Position numbers and translations under genes: made by a program
Origin: Laccaria trichodermophora
Lineage: Eukaryota; Basidiomycota; Agaricomycetes; Agaricales; Hydnangiaceae
Assembly: GCA_018417955.1 (NCBI GenBank)
Contig: JACTVC010000016.1
Location: forward strand, 682,001 to 746,000
Reading direction: 5' to 3'
DNA length: 64,000 nt
Notes under the pieces: generated by a model
The model's input: the letters and a program-made list of their open reading frames with translations, nothing else
Database searches by the model: none
Told to the model about the DNA's origin: nothing
Shown: positions 12,801-22,175 of the stretch, piece by piece
Position numbering within the stretch: position 1 is the stretch's first letter
Layout of the letters: every line of letters starts with the position of its first letter

Positions 12801-13060
12801 CCTAAGCCACCGCGCAGCAACTCCGGCTTTGAAAAAAAAAAAAAGAGTTTGCAGCTTTGAAAATGGATAATCAGAGAGGGGCGAACTCGACGATGATCCG
12901 GCCACTCACTTTGAGAGACCATATTGTTAAGACGAAACCAAGAGACGTGTAGATTGCGTACCATTTTCTACTGAGACTTGATATTGCGCAGCGAGATCTG
13001 CCATGACTGCTACTAGAAAGAAGGTCAGCCAGGGCTCCCACCTTCGTAGAGTACCCTCGT
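9850..13060 (-). pseudogene. Degenerate tandem family, copy C
   Basis: Longest copy of the family. It retains the block shared with copy A (CGCAACATTGCAACTAC near 9920) and the whole exon cluster shared with copy B (10690-11750). On the minus strand the exon ending in a GGTGAGTAC donor near 11190 and the next exon (peptide NAAQARRPQ) are kept, but the last exon meets a TAA almost at once (peptide DTNLNL then stop, near 10880) where copy B reads on for about 55 codons. Peptides LTDTLDHSKTLDFDHHDLVD and SSMVERP-type fragments confirm homology. Function unknown; non-functional by this stop. Confidence 0.55.
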
Positions 13061-13294
13061 GAAGCACCGCCTATACATCAGTCCAATAGGCGCGTTCGGC
13101 GCTGACAACGGACTTCATTCCTTCGTCGTGAGGCCTGCAGGTGCCATACAGAACCAACATACTGGAAAGTCGAGCCCACTCACCAAAGACAGTAAACTAC
13201 GAAGAGGAGTTAGAGAAGACTAGAGAGTCCGAGAAGCCCGGGCACGTTACGAGTCCTGGAGTTTACGTAAGGAATCGTTCTTATACTGACCCGT

Positions 13295-13429
13295 CTAATT
13301 GGTTCTAAGGTGATTGAAGGTCCGTACGCTTGAGTGATGGGGCGTAGACTAGGCAAAACAGGGTTCCTCTGGCGCGTGAAACTGCGCCTCGGGAACCCGC
13401 GAAATCTATTTTGTAGCCTCGGTGTCCTA
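13295..13429 (-). repeat. Split direct repeat B2 of YR element
   Basis: 135-bp repeat matching 13723-13857 base for base by eye. It runs from CTAATTGGTTCTAAGG to GGTGTCCTA. It contains a nested hairpin: GGGTTCC pairs with GGAACCC, enclosing GGCGC pairing with GCGCC. It forms the 3' terminus of the element on the minus strand. Confidence 0.9.
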
Positions 13430-13493
13430 AGAGAAAACTACCAAAAAACTACAAAAAGAAAAAAGACAGTCCGCGAAGGGAGTAGGTGGGTGG

Positions 13494-13722
13494 GTGAATG
13501 GAAATGATACCGCTACTTGGTAGGATGGTCGAGGTGAGAGGGAGGATCGCTCAGCTCCGCTCCCGCACCTGATATACCTCAGAGGTCTGAGGTGTGTGAC
13601 TCGCTCACACTGGATCGCTGGTTTCAGGAAACCAGGAGTATCTCGGGGAGAGGAGATATCGTTACGTCCCCAGGCACCCGTGCGCCCAATTAGACTAATG
13701 TAAAAAATAATTCTAAACTCGA
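13494..13722 (-). repeat. Split direct repeat A2 of YR element
   Basis: 229-bp repeat identical by eye to A1 at 16418-16646. Within 60 bp it carries three hairpins: 13576-13593 (8-bp stem), 13594-13610 (6-bp stem GTGTGA/TCACAC) and 13618-13635 (8-bp stem CTGGTTTC/GAAACCAG). It abuts B1 with no gap. Confidence 0.9.
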
Positions 13723-13857
13723 CTAATTGGTTCTAAGGTGATTGAAGGTCCGTACGCTTGAGTGATGGGGCGTAGACTAGGCAAAACAGGGTTCCTCTGG
13801 CGCGTGAAACTGCGCCTCGGGAACCCGCGAAATCTATTTTGTAGCCTCGGTGTCCTA
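13723..13857 (-). repeat. Split direct repeat B1 of YR element
   Basis: Internal B copy, identical by eye to 13295-13429. It lies just downstream of the YR gene and directly against A2, as in Ngaro elements. Confidence 0.9.
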
Positions 13858-14080
13858 TTACCTATGATGTATGTGAGGGAAGGGAAAGGGAGGGAGATGT
13901 TGGTGGATAGTCTGTTGGAAAGGAAAGAAAAAAAGGGGGAAAGATAAAAATGAGTTGAGCGTATGGGACTGGAGCGATGTTGTGAGAGGTCAAAATAGAA
14001 AAAGCGTACAGAGTTTATGAAGAAGTCTGTGTGAAAGATAATCCAATTTGGAAATTGTAGATGGAAATTGTCAATCATGA

Positions 14081-15157
14081 TCAGGTGTCAGCCGGTTGGT
14101 GCGCGGGGCGCCCGAATAACATGGCCTGAAGCAAGACAGGATTCTTTCTGATGTAGATCCGAAAGGTATCCGATGCCCATCGTCCAATAGCCCGAATGAC
14201 ATCAGGAGGTACACCTGCTTCAGCAAGTGAAGTGGCACCTCCTGCACGCATGGATTGACCTGCTATATCAGAGGGGAAAAAACGACGGAGCCGTTTGATG
14301 AACCAGGAACGGGTCGGCACAATACCAGACTCACGCAACCATAGTTCGGGCTTGAGGGGGTGAAAATGATCTCGGGAAGTGAGATATAATTTGAAGAAAG
14401 TGTGTGGGTTGGTTGGTAATGCAGTTCGTTCTATAATGATTATGTTCCCCTCATAAGTGCGGTCGGCCTTATGGCCAGGCAGCAAAAACGAGTAAGACTT
14501 GGTAGTGACATCAACAGTGTGTCGCAAAGTGACTTTACGATAATCACGGCGTGCGACAGAGTCAGGGAAAGAGAGCTCCCCAAGACGCATGAGTCCATGG
14601 AAACCAGTGAGTAGCATTGCAAGAAACAGTTTGTCGTCATGTCGAGGAGAAGTTCCAATGGTGGAAATGACAGTTTTGAGATCATCAGTGGATAAGGGAC
14701 GTTTGCGTTTGACAGGAGTTCCAAAGCGACGTTGACAGCCTGTCATTGTTCTTGATACGAGCATTGAGTTGCGTGATTTCCGCACGTCGGGGAAAAAAGG
14801 TTCGAGTTGATTGCAAATTCCTGATAGGTAGGAGTTGACAGAGCTGGGTTTGATATGCGATGACATATAGACAGTGAAAAAACTCAGAGTTTGTTCAGTT
14901 GGTTCAATGTTGAACTTGTGGAGTTTGCAGAAAGTAAGATAGGAATTCAGGGCGGATGTGTATGTCATGTGAGATGAGTTGTCGATGGAAAACCCCAAAG
15001 CAATCGACCGTTCATGAACAAGTCGATCAATGGTCCATGGCTCTCGTTGAGGCTGACGAGAGCCATGCGATATAGAGATCATTTTTTGGTTACCCCCAGC
15101 ACTGATGATTGAGGGGGCTGCAAGGATAACGAATGACAACATACATTGCTGGACCAC
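14081..15157 (-). CDS. Tyrosine recombinase (YR) of Ngaro-like element
   Basis: Single open frame of 358 codons; the true start may be the internal methionine near residue 26 (MISISHGS). Residues about 60-140 form the SAM-like core-binding region typical of phage-integrase-fold proteins. The catalytic region has the first arginine in GLMRLGEL (R191), the second in QSMRAGGATSLAEAG (R304), the hydrophobic IRAIGRW strand (W327) and the nucleophile tyrosine in FRIYIRKNP (Y335). The spacing and the SMRAGGAT box resemble YRs of fungal Ngaro/DIRS elements rather than Cryptons. It would cut and rejoin DNA through a 3'-phosphotyrosine link to integrate circular element DNA. All catalytic residues that I can place are present, so it may be active. 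Confidence 0.85.
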   Translation of the reverse strand: MVQQCMLSFVILAAPSIISAGGNQKMISISHGSRQPQREPWTIDRLVHERSIALGFSIDNSSHMTYTSALNSYLTFCKLHKFNIEPTEQTLSFFTVYMSSHIKPSSVNSYLSGICNQLEPFFPDVRKSRNSMLVSRTMTGCQRRFGTPVKRKRPLSTDDLKTVISTIGTSPRHDDKLFLAMLLTGFHGLMRLGELSFPDSVARRDYRKVTLRHTVDVTTKSYSFLLPGHKADRTYEGNIIIIERTALPTNPHTFFKLYLTSRDHFHPLKPELWLRESGIVPTRSWFIKRLRRFFPSDIAGQSMRAGGATSLAEAGVPPDVIRAIGRWASDTFRIYIRKNPVLLQAMLFGRPAHQPADT

Positions 15158-15181
15158 AGTCGACTGATGTTGGGGGCAGGT

Positions 15182-16366
15182 TTACTGTGAGGAGGGGCAA
15201 TCAGGTCCCTTGTGCCCACCTTTTGAACACTTATTGCATATATGAAGACGACGACACTGGCTGCTGTCAAGCAAGCACAGGTTATCATTCCATCGATTGC
15301 ATGCTTCTTGTTTTTTGCAAGACGGTGGGGCTTTTGTATCAAGGGATGCGCGTTGGACAACTGCTGCACCGATCGAATCCATATGTGCAGCTTTAAGATC
15401 TGCGAATTTATTGAGATCCGTAAGCTCCAGATCACGCCGACTCCCGATGCGGCGGCGGACAGCTTTGTCAAATAGAATAACTCGGTCGTGGAAAAGGACG
15501 TCAGTTGCGGCAAATAATCCGACGATATATTCAGCATAGTCTGCGAGTTCGCCCGCACGATGGGGGAATGCTGTGGTTGTTGCGCGCGAGGTTCTGTTCC
15601 AAGAGATCGTCCACTCTCCAGCATTCGAGACCACTTTAATTGGTGCCACTGTTCCAAACTTGATCTCAATCTCACCGATGGATTCAACTCGCTCATCGTT
15701 ATTTGAAGTTGAGTAATATCCTGAAAGAACAGCATCGAGGTTGACCTTTGGATCAATCCCATATAGTTTGAGCAAGTCGAGCGTAGCAGTGAGGCTGGGA
15801 GATAAAGTAACATTCCGTATGAAGTCAGAAACAACCCAGGGATATTGAGAGTCGTCTGGTTTTGCGCGTTTCGTGGATGTTGATGGTTCCCTTTCAAGTT
15901 CACCTTCATCTTGGTCATCTTGATGCTCGGCATCCACTGCTGCTCGTTTGCTGCCTCGTTGATTGGCCTGAGTAAGTTGGTGTTCGTGGTCTTCAATGAT
16001 AGATAAATATCGCGCAAAAGTGTCTTCAACAACTGGTAAATTTTGGGGTAGAGCATTGACGAGCATTGCATGGATTCGACTGAGGGCGGCTCCTTTCGAG
16101 ATCTCAGATGAACGGAAACTGTCAATTGTTTTGCTACAAGCAGCTTGGGTAGCGACTGCAGCTGGGAAATTCCCAAGCACACTGTCTTCCCTTTGTTCAC
16201 GGTCAAGGCCTCCTGGAGACATGGATCGGCATTGGCCAGAACCATGCTCATGGGCACCAATGGGTTGTTGTTGGCGTGCTTCGTCGTTTTGATGGTTGTC
16301 TGAAATGTTTGCACCCCCAGAAATAGGAGCATCGAGCGATGAAGTAGAAAGATCATTGTTAGACAT
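15182..16366 (-). CDS. Gag-like protein with zinc-knuckle-type C-terminus
   Basis: 394 codons, starting 51 bp inside repeat A1. The N-terminal half is polar and low in complexity (Gln/Glu/Ser rich), followed by a charged DDQDEGELEREPSTS stretch. Residues about 190-330 form a conserved-looking core (DFIRNVTLSPSL, LTDLNKFADLKAAH). The end is Cys/His rich: CNRWNDNLC, SSQCRRLHICNKC and GGHKGPDC, resembling CCCH/zinc-knuckle tails of gag-like proteins in basidiomycete retroelements. It probably packages element RNA. It stops about 25 bp before the YR frame. A long frame on the same strand in another phase (15079-16356) is a shadow of this gene. Confidence 0.75.
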   Translation of the reverse strand: MSNNDLSTSSLDAPISGGANISDNHQNDEARQQQPIGAHEHGSGQCRSMSPGGLDREQREDSVLGNFPAAVATQAACSKTIDSFRSSEISKGAALSRIHAMLVNALPQNLPVVEDTFARYLSIIEDHEHQLTQANQRGSKRAAVDAEHQDDQDEGELEREPSTSTKRAKPDDSQYPWVVSDFIRNVTLSPSLTATLDLLKLYGIDPKVNLDAVLSGYYSTSNNDERVESIGEIEIKFGTVAPIKVVSNAGEWTISWNRTSRATTTAFPHRAGELADYAEYIVGLFAATDVLFHDRVILFDKAVRRRIGSRRDLELTDLNKFADLKAAHMDSIGAAVVQRASLDTKAPPSCKKQEACNRWNDNLCLLDSSQCRRLHICNKCSKGGHKGPDCPSSQ

Positions 16367-16417
16367 GAAGAGAGTGAGGATTTACAAAGTTGATCCGATG
16401 CAACCAGAGGTTGAGAT

Positions 16418-16646
16418 GTGAATGGAAATGATACCGCTACTTGGTAGGATGGTCGAGGTGAGAGGGAGGATCGCTCAGCTCCGCTCCCGCACCTGATATA
16501 CCTCAGAGGTCTGAGGTGTGTGACTCGCTCACACTGGATCGCTGGTTTCAGGAAACCAGGAGTATCTCGGGGAGAGGAGATATCGTTACGTCCCCAGGCA
16601 CCCGTGCGCCCAATTAGACTAATGTAAAAAATAATTCTAAACTCGA
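16418..16646 (-). repeat. Split direct repeat A1 of YR element
   Basis: The 5' terminal repeat on the minus strand, 229 bp, identical by eye to 13494-13722. It presumably carries the promoter for the gag-like and YR genes. It has the same three-hairpin cluster as A2. Confidence 0.9.
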
Positions 16647-16769
16647 TTTCTTGTCACACTATTCTTTGAGAGCTATAGCAAAACATTACCAAACAGGTGT
16701 CAATTTTTAACTGAGAAATGGACGTCCACTTTTCAGTTCAAAATTTACATTTGTTTGGCTGCACCCAAT

Positions 16770-17270
16770 GAATGACGCGTCCTCTTGTACCTCCTACTGG
16801 ATTGTTCAGCCGAGTTTTGCATGAAGCCACATCAAAATGCGCGTTCTCCTCGCACTGATATGCCAACATTGCTCTATTGCATCATCATCCCAACCAGAGC
16901 GTTCTTGACACTTCTCTCAAATCTGGGGTTGCACATGCCCTTGCCTTCGCTTCCAGCTCAGCAATCGCTGCCACTGTCCTTTAGTCTCTTGGTCCCAGCG
17001 CCCACATTGTTAGCGTCAACGACATTTATGGCGGCACTTTCAGGTGCACAACGAGGGTGGCTAGTGAGAACCAGGGTTTAGAGACCACCTTTCTGGATCT
17101 AAAGCATGTGGATGAGGAAGTGATTAGAGATGTAATGCGGGAAAATACCAAAGTCGGTCTTTCTCTCACTCTTTCATTTCTCTAAACTGATGATTTACAG
17201 CTGATTTGTGCTGAATGAGCCACAAACTTCACCCTCCACCTCATCAATATCCCCCGCCTAGCCCAGATCG
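16770..17270 (+). pseudogene. Cystathionine gamma-lyase relic
   Basis: Plus-strand translation in shifting frames gives fragments of a Cys/Met-metabolism PLP enzyme: SGVAHALAFASSSAIAATVL followed by a stop, then SLGPSAHIVSVNDIYGGTF near 16985, LETTFLDLKHVDEEVIRDVM near 17070 and LHLINIPRLAQIARSHPSHP near 17235. These match the central region (after the N-terminal arm, before the PLP lysine) of fungal cystathionine gamma-lyases, which split cystathionine into cysteine, 2-oxobutyrate and ammonia. The N-terminus, the PLP lysine region and the C-terminal half are absent. Stops and frame shifts make it non-functional. It lies directly beside the YR element and the HAD relic. Confidence 0.7.
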
Positions 17271-17279
17271 CACGCAGCC

Positions 17280-17760
17280 ATCCGTCCCACCCCCCCGGGT
17301 TTTGAAGGGATAAGCGGAATGACTTGGCGTGGCAGATGCTCTCTCCTCATGCAGATGATGGACTCTATCCCCGCTGGCTGGTATGCTGTTGCTACTTCTG
17401 GTGCTGAAACGTACGGTTTGTCCTCTCTCTTTTTTTTGCACTCCCATCCCCTCTAACTTATCAGCTTATGGTTGCATGACGCACGTTGGGATTATGCCCC
17501 CACCCGTAACTATCACTGCAGACGATAAGCGCCTCAAAGCTGGAAAACCAGCTCCCGATCCCTTCCTCCTTGCTGCCAAATGTCTTGGGTACCACGCCTC
17601 CAAGTGCGTTGTATTTGAAGACTCGCCCAGCGGCATTTGCGTGGGCGTGGCCAGTGGAGCTACTGTAATCGCCATTTGCACCAACCATGAGAAGTCAAAG
17701 ATCGAAAACTGTGGTGTGCATTACCTTGTGGAAACTTGGAGAGTCTCACTTTTGAGGTGA
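17280..17760 (+). pseudogene. HAD-superfamily phosphatase relic
   Basis: The readable part includes MDSIPAGWYAVATSGAET, an intron (GTACGG...TATCAG, about 17413-17465), then ADDKRLKAGKPAPDPFLLAA, CVVFEDSPSGICVGVASGAT and VIAICTNHEK. These are HAD motifs II (TSG), III (K in GKPAPDPF) and IV (FEDS.SG) of the sugar/glycerol-phosphate phosphatase group. Motif I (DxDGT) and the cap domain are missing, because the homology begins directly after the cystathionine-lyase relic. The frame ends in an unrelated tail at 17758-17760. An N-terminally truncated gene fragment, not a working enzyme. Confidence 0.7.
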
Positions 17761-18690
17761 AGGGTGACCAGCTCAGATTTACAGTTTCAGCATAGATTTT
17801 GACATAAATATTAGATGGATACATATTTCCATAGATGTCTCTTGCACTACATAGATTGCAATTTATCAATGTGAGAGTGTAAAGTACAAGGCTCGAACCT
17901 CCAGAGAGAATTCCTTCACTAGTCCTCCTTTCCTCATCCTGCAAATCCATCCATTGTGGACCAAACCTATAGCCCCAATGACAGCAGTCCCAAAAACAAA
18001 ACAAAAAAGTTAACCTCCAAAAATTAGCCCTGCTGATGCCTAACCCAATTACTGAGTTGGAGCCCAACCGGCTGACCCAAGAAGTCCACAATCCCCAGGT
18101 CCGTTCCAACTTGTATCTCCGTCACCTCTTCCCACTCCCAAATCACCACCCCCCACAACTCTGTCAGTCTCAACACTCCACACTCAGCAGCCTGAACGAC
18201 CACCAACCCAGCCACACACCCCACCACAACAACGGCAGCAGCCACATCCCCAATTGTCTTCCAACCTTCGCAATCACACTCTCATACTCTCTGCATAGTA
18301 ATCTCTTTTACCTTCTCCCTTGTTCCCGTTGTACGCATCGTGCGTGGGCAGCAACTTGGCGGCAACCACGGGATCATGATTTGATCATGATCATGTCAGA
18401 GTCATACTCCCTCGCATGCTCTGCTTGAACTCTGTAGGCCAGATCATCGAAGTTAACAATGGAGAGGGAGGGAGAAGGGGGTCGACATGCAGGAGGGTAT
18501 CGCCGTATCGGAGACCTGTTGGAGACGGAGGACTTCACTACTGCCAAAACACAATTGGACAGCCTAGCTCAATCAAACATAACACCTGGACTGAAATCTG
18601 CTAGTCGATGATTCTCGTAAATGGCGTCTCGGAGCAGGGGAGGTATAAATGAGTTGTGTGAGCGCAATCATTCCTAGTAAATGCTCCATT
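17761..18690. other. No supported gene
   Basis: Contains a C/A-rich stretch (18030-18300) that gives long but low-complexity open frames on both strands and no conserved motif. No repeat shared with the rest of the window was noticed. Confidence 0.4.
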
Positions 18691-19180
18691 TTACTCGAGA
18701 CGACCGTGCATCATGCCCTGTACTACGTCCATGAACAAGTGTTTTCTTGCTCTAGAAAGTCGAGCAAAACAGGGATCACCTGGCAGAATATCCAGTTCTT
18801 CTAAAAGGATATTTGACAGTGCATGACGGACGGGTTGTTCCTCTGAAGAAATCCACCATCAAGGAAAGGAAGAAAGCACACGTGAAGATAAAAAGACTTA
18901 CCTCCGAGATTAAGTGGGATGATGCCCGATGGAGGCGTATCTTTGGTGGGTAGATACCATGAAGAGTTCGGTATAATATGAAGAGCAGGTTGTCTCTCTC
19001 CAAAGGATCAATGAATGATACATTGTAGTGGGGGCGATCTTGTTGAACATCCTCATGAGGTTTAGTGGCAAACGGGGTGGTGATTAAAAAAACCCAGGAC
19101 TCGTATTGCCATGCGAAGCAATGGCCCACAGCCCACAAGTTTGCAATTGTTCGTAAAAATAGACACAGGCACACCTTCAC
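18691..19180 (-). CDS. Small two-exon gene of unknown function
   Basis: On the minus strand an open exon (about 19180-18902) ends at a CTCGGAG|GTAAGT donor. With an acceptor at TTCAGAG (18840/18841) it joins in frame to a second exon 18840-18691 reading EQPVRHALSNILLEELDIL and ending at TAA 18691-18693. The 61-nt intron, frame continuity and the amphipathic, non-repetitive peptide (ERDNLLFILYRTLHGIYPP in exon 1) argue for a real gene. The N-terminus is uncertain: the first 50 or so residues of exon 1 look unlike coding sequence and a further intron is possible. It faces away from the NLR-like gene, whose start is about 95 bp away, so the two would share a promoter region. I do not recognise the family. 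Confidence 0.4.
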
Positions 19181-19275
19181 CTCGTGGTGTGATTGGGGGT
19201 CTGGGTTTTGGCGCTATCTTTTCTTTCACTCCCCTTCCCTCCTTCATCCTGAACGTCCATCTTTGATATCTCAAC

Positions 19276-21364
19276 ATGAGCGGAGCCAGTTTCTTTGCGG
19301 GCGCTCACGATTTTGACGCCAACAACAGCACATTCATTGATGCTAACTTGACTGTGAGTAGAATGTTTGCTAAAGGTATCTGTGAGGAAAGTTGACGACG
19401 TTGGATCTGTTGCAGATCAACATCCACGGCAGTAAGACGACAGGGGTCATTCCCCTTCCACCAAACCCAAGCACTCGGTTCACTGGGCGTACAGAAGTCA
19501 TTGCGAAACTCAAGACACATTTCTTTACCAACCCAAACGATGTAGTTCAGAAGAGAAAGGTCTTTTTGTTATATGGAATGGGGGGTATTGGAAAGACTCA
19601 GATTTGCTTGAAGTTTGTTGAGGAAATGTCTGACAGGTGAGTACCTATTGAACACCAGTCTGACCCTACCTGAAGAATTGAACTGTTCCCAGCTTCTCTC
19701 ATGTTTTCTGGGTTGATGCATCCTCCTCAGGTACCATCATGCAGGCATTGAAGGGTCTTGGTCAGTCTTTTGGATTGGATGGCTCATCTGAGTCTGCTCT
19801 CTGGTGGATTGGCTCTTTGAAAGAGAATTACATCCTGATCTTTGACAATGCTGATGTTCTGTCACCTGCTGCACTGGAGGGATATTTCCCACCTGGAGTG
19901 TGGGGAAACATTCTGATAACTAGTTGTAACTCTGCCATGATGACTCTGACTTCACATCAGAATTCTCTTGAAGTGATTGAAATGGAAGATAGGGATGCTA
20001 TTGAACTACTTCTGAAAGCCAGTTGCTTGGAATCATCTACATTAGATGTTCAAATCCAAGCCTCTAAGATTGTAACAGAGCTCTTCTGCTTTCCTCTTGC
20101 TATTGACCAAGCTGGTGCTTATATTGCTTCTGGGGCCACCACTATTGGAGACTATCTAGCAAAATATACAGAGCACCGAAAAACATTATTATCGCATTCT
20201 GAGTTTATTGGAGCCTCTAAGTATAATAGAACTGTCTATGAAACTTGGGAGCTGTCATACAAAGAAATTCAGCAAAGGGCTAAATCAGATGATTCTTATA
20301 AGGCCAATGCAGCCAACAGTGCAATGCTACTTCTAGAATTATTTCCTTTCTTCCATCATGAGGAAATATCTGAGGAAATCTTTTCTTATGCTGCCCTTCT
20401 AGAAAATGATGAAACTCCTATGTCAGATTTACCTCTTGCCAGTTCACTGCTGGACCAAAGACTACTTCCTCTTTGTGAGACAGGTACCTGGGATAATTTC
20501 ATTTTTAGGGAGGGAATTCGGACATTATTGTCTTTCTCTTTGATCAAGAGGGGCCTATCTGATAATATATATGGAATGCATCCACTGGTTCATACCTGGG
20601 GCAGGGACAGATTGACTGTGAGTGAGAGGAAAAAATGTTGCTTAATGGTGTATGTCACATTGTCTTGCTCACTAAGGTGGAATGCAGACCAGCCATATGC
20701 ATTCCAGAGGACCTTGGTAACACATGTGAGAGCGAATATGGAGTATTTAAAAGCAGAAAGCAATCAGAATATCATCAGTTACATGGATGATGCTTATGCA
20801 AATTTTGGGAGGCTGTTGAGGGAACAAGGATATTTGAAAGAAGCAGAAACTTTGGAAATTAAAGTTCTGGATGCAAGGAAGAGAATTCTTGGAGTGGAAC
20901 ACCCAGACACAATCGGAGCCATGGCAAATCTAGCATCTTCATATTCAAACCTGGGAGAATACACAGAGGCAGAGACACTGAAGATCCAAGTTCTGGATGC
21001 AAGAAAGAGAATTCTTGGATTGGAACACCCAGACACAATCCTTGCCATGGCAAATTTAGCAGTAACATATCAGAGCCTGGGAAAATACACATTGGCAGAG
21101 ACACTGGAGATCCAGGTTCTGGATGCAAGGAAGAGAATTCTTGGAGTGGAACACCCAGACACAATTGAAGCCATGGAAAACTTAAAAACCACCCTGACAA
21201 GTCTGGGAAAGTACAAAGAGGCAGAGAGGCAGGTTATCCAAGCTCAGAAAGTTGAGAGCAGAGTTATTGGAGCAACATCCCATCATGAAAATGCCTCTAT
21301 GGCTAATGTCCAAGAAACTGAGGAGACTTTAACAATGAGTTTTGACAAAAAAGGTGTGTACTGA
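19276..21364 (+). CDS. NLR-like NB-ARC/TPR protein
   Basis: Three exons (19276-19353, 19416-19636, 19693-21364) give 656 residues with consistent phases. The N-terminus (about residues 1-30) is a short motif, AGAHDFDANNSTFIDANLT. NB-ARC follows: RFTGRTEVIAKL, the P-loop GMGGIGKT (residues 80-87) and a Walker-B-like YILIFDNAD. About residues 150-450 are the ARC/winged-helix region, including a GMHPLVHTWGRDR box. The C-terminus holds three to four kinesin-light-chain-type TPRs (VLDARKRILGVEHPDT repeated), about 42 residues apart. Fungal NLR-like STAND ATPases act in non-self recognition and regulated cell death; TPRs sense the trigger. Codon use is more AT-rich than in the genes at 51-60 kb. 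No break is seen. Confidence 0.85.
20830..21235 (+). repeat. 126-bp coding repeats (TPR units) in the NLR-like gene
   Basis: Three near-identical 126-bp units encode the TPRs of the NLR-like protein. The DNA string GATGCAAG.AAGAGAATTCTTGGA recurs at about 20868, 20994 and 21120, with only a few substitutions between units. This fits recent internal duplication or concerted evolution, as is usual in NLR sensor repeats. Confidence 0.8.
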
Positions 21365-22175
21365 GATTAATTATTCTTGTAAACTATCCCTCATATTTAT
21401 CTGATTAGTGTCCTCTTTGTCTAATTTTGTAAAGAAAACTTCAAAAATTATGTCTAAAATAGCACATTCATTTTATAAGAAGAAAGCCCCCAATGCTGAC
21501 TTAGGAGGAAATAGTTCTTAATTCTCATATTACAATCATTCCATGCTTCTTACTATTATTCCACATTGTAACAATGTCTTGATATGCTGTTCAGTATGTT
21601 GAATGGAATATTTTTGTGTAACTGTTTTGATTGATATTGCAAGTATCTTAAAACTGTTTCATAATATGTCTTCTGCTGCATTGACTGCTGCACCTTTATT
21701 GAAAAACTTATGTAAGCTATAGTGTCATAAACATCCCACACCCATGCTCTATGCCAAGACATTCCTGAGATGAACCCTTCACCATGATGCCTTGTTTCTC
21801 CATACCAACCCTTTATTGTCTCATTACCTTGTGATTCCTTGTTCTCTTGTCTCCTCCCATCCTTACTGTACTTATTCTTCTTTCTTGGTTGCCATGGTAT
21901 CCTTCCCTTAGGTATTTAGGTAGCTTGTCATGTACTCACTACCTCATCCTTGATCTTATGACTACATGCCAAATTGAGTCTGACATTAGCTGGTTATTGA
22001 TTGCTGCATATGGCCTGGCTGTTCCTTGCTGATATGCTGAGGTCAGTAATCAGATCACCTGGAGCTGACCACCCTGAAATATCTTGGTGACATACAATGC
22101 ACATTTTCAGGATATGAATGGGATGATTCCAGGATATGCCTGTCATGAACCATCCTTGTGACCCTTCCACTCACA
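21365..22175. other. AT-rich intergenic, no gene seen
   Basis: 3' flank of the NLR-like gene up to the first hAT element. Only short open frames with no conserved motif. The sequence CTGACATTAGCTGG and the ATATCC-rich end resemble decayed transposon sequence, but I cannot define boundaries. Confidence 0.4.

Larger units (their letters stand above)
13295..16646 (-). mobile_element. Ngaro-like tyrosine-recombinase element with split direct repeats, no RT
   Basis: Read on the minus strand the order is A1 (16646-16418), gag-like gene, YR gene, B1 (13857-13723), A2 (13722-13494), a 64-bp linker, B2 (13429-13295). A1/A2 are 229 bp and B1/B2 are 135 bp; each pair looks identical over its full length. 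B1 and A2 abut exactly. This A1-internal-B1-A2-B2 layout is the split-direct-repeat signature of Ngaro-type DIRS retroelements. Unlike known autonomous Ngaro elements there is no room for reverse transcriptase/RNase H: the gag-like stop and the YR start are only about 25 bp apart. Identical repeats point to a recent insertion. No target duplication is seen, as expected for YR integration. Confidence 0.85.

Noticed and set aside
15079..16356. 425-codon open frame on the minus strand
   Set aside because: Overlaps the gag-like gene in another phase; composition and lack of motifs mark it as a shadow.
13295..16646. Crypton DNA transposon as an alternative for the YR element
   Set aside because: Cryptons lack split direct repeats and a gag-like gene; the A1-B1-A2-B2 layout fits Ngaro-type elements better.
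18036..18428. 130-codon open frame
   Set aside because: C/A-rich low-complexity sequence open on both strands; no conserved motif.
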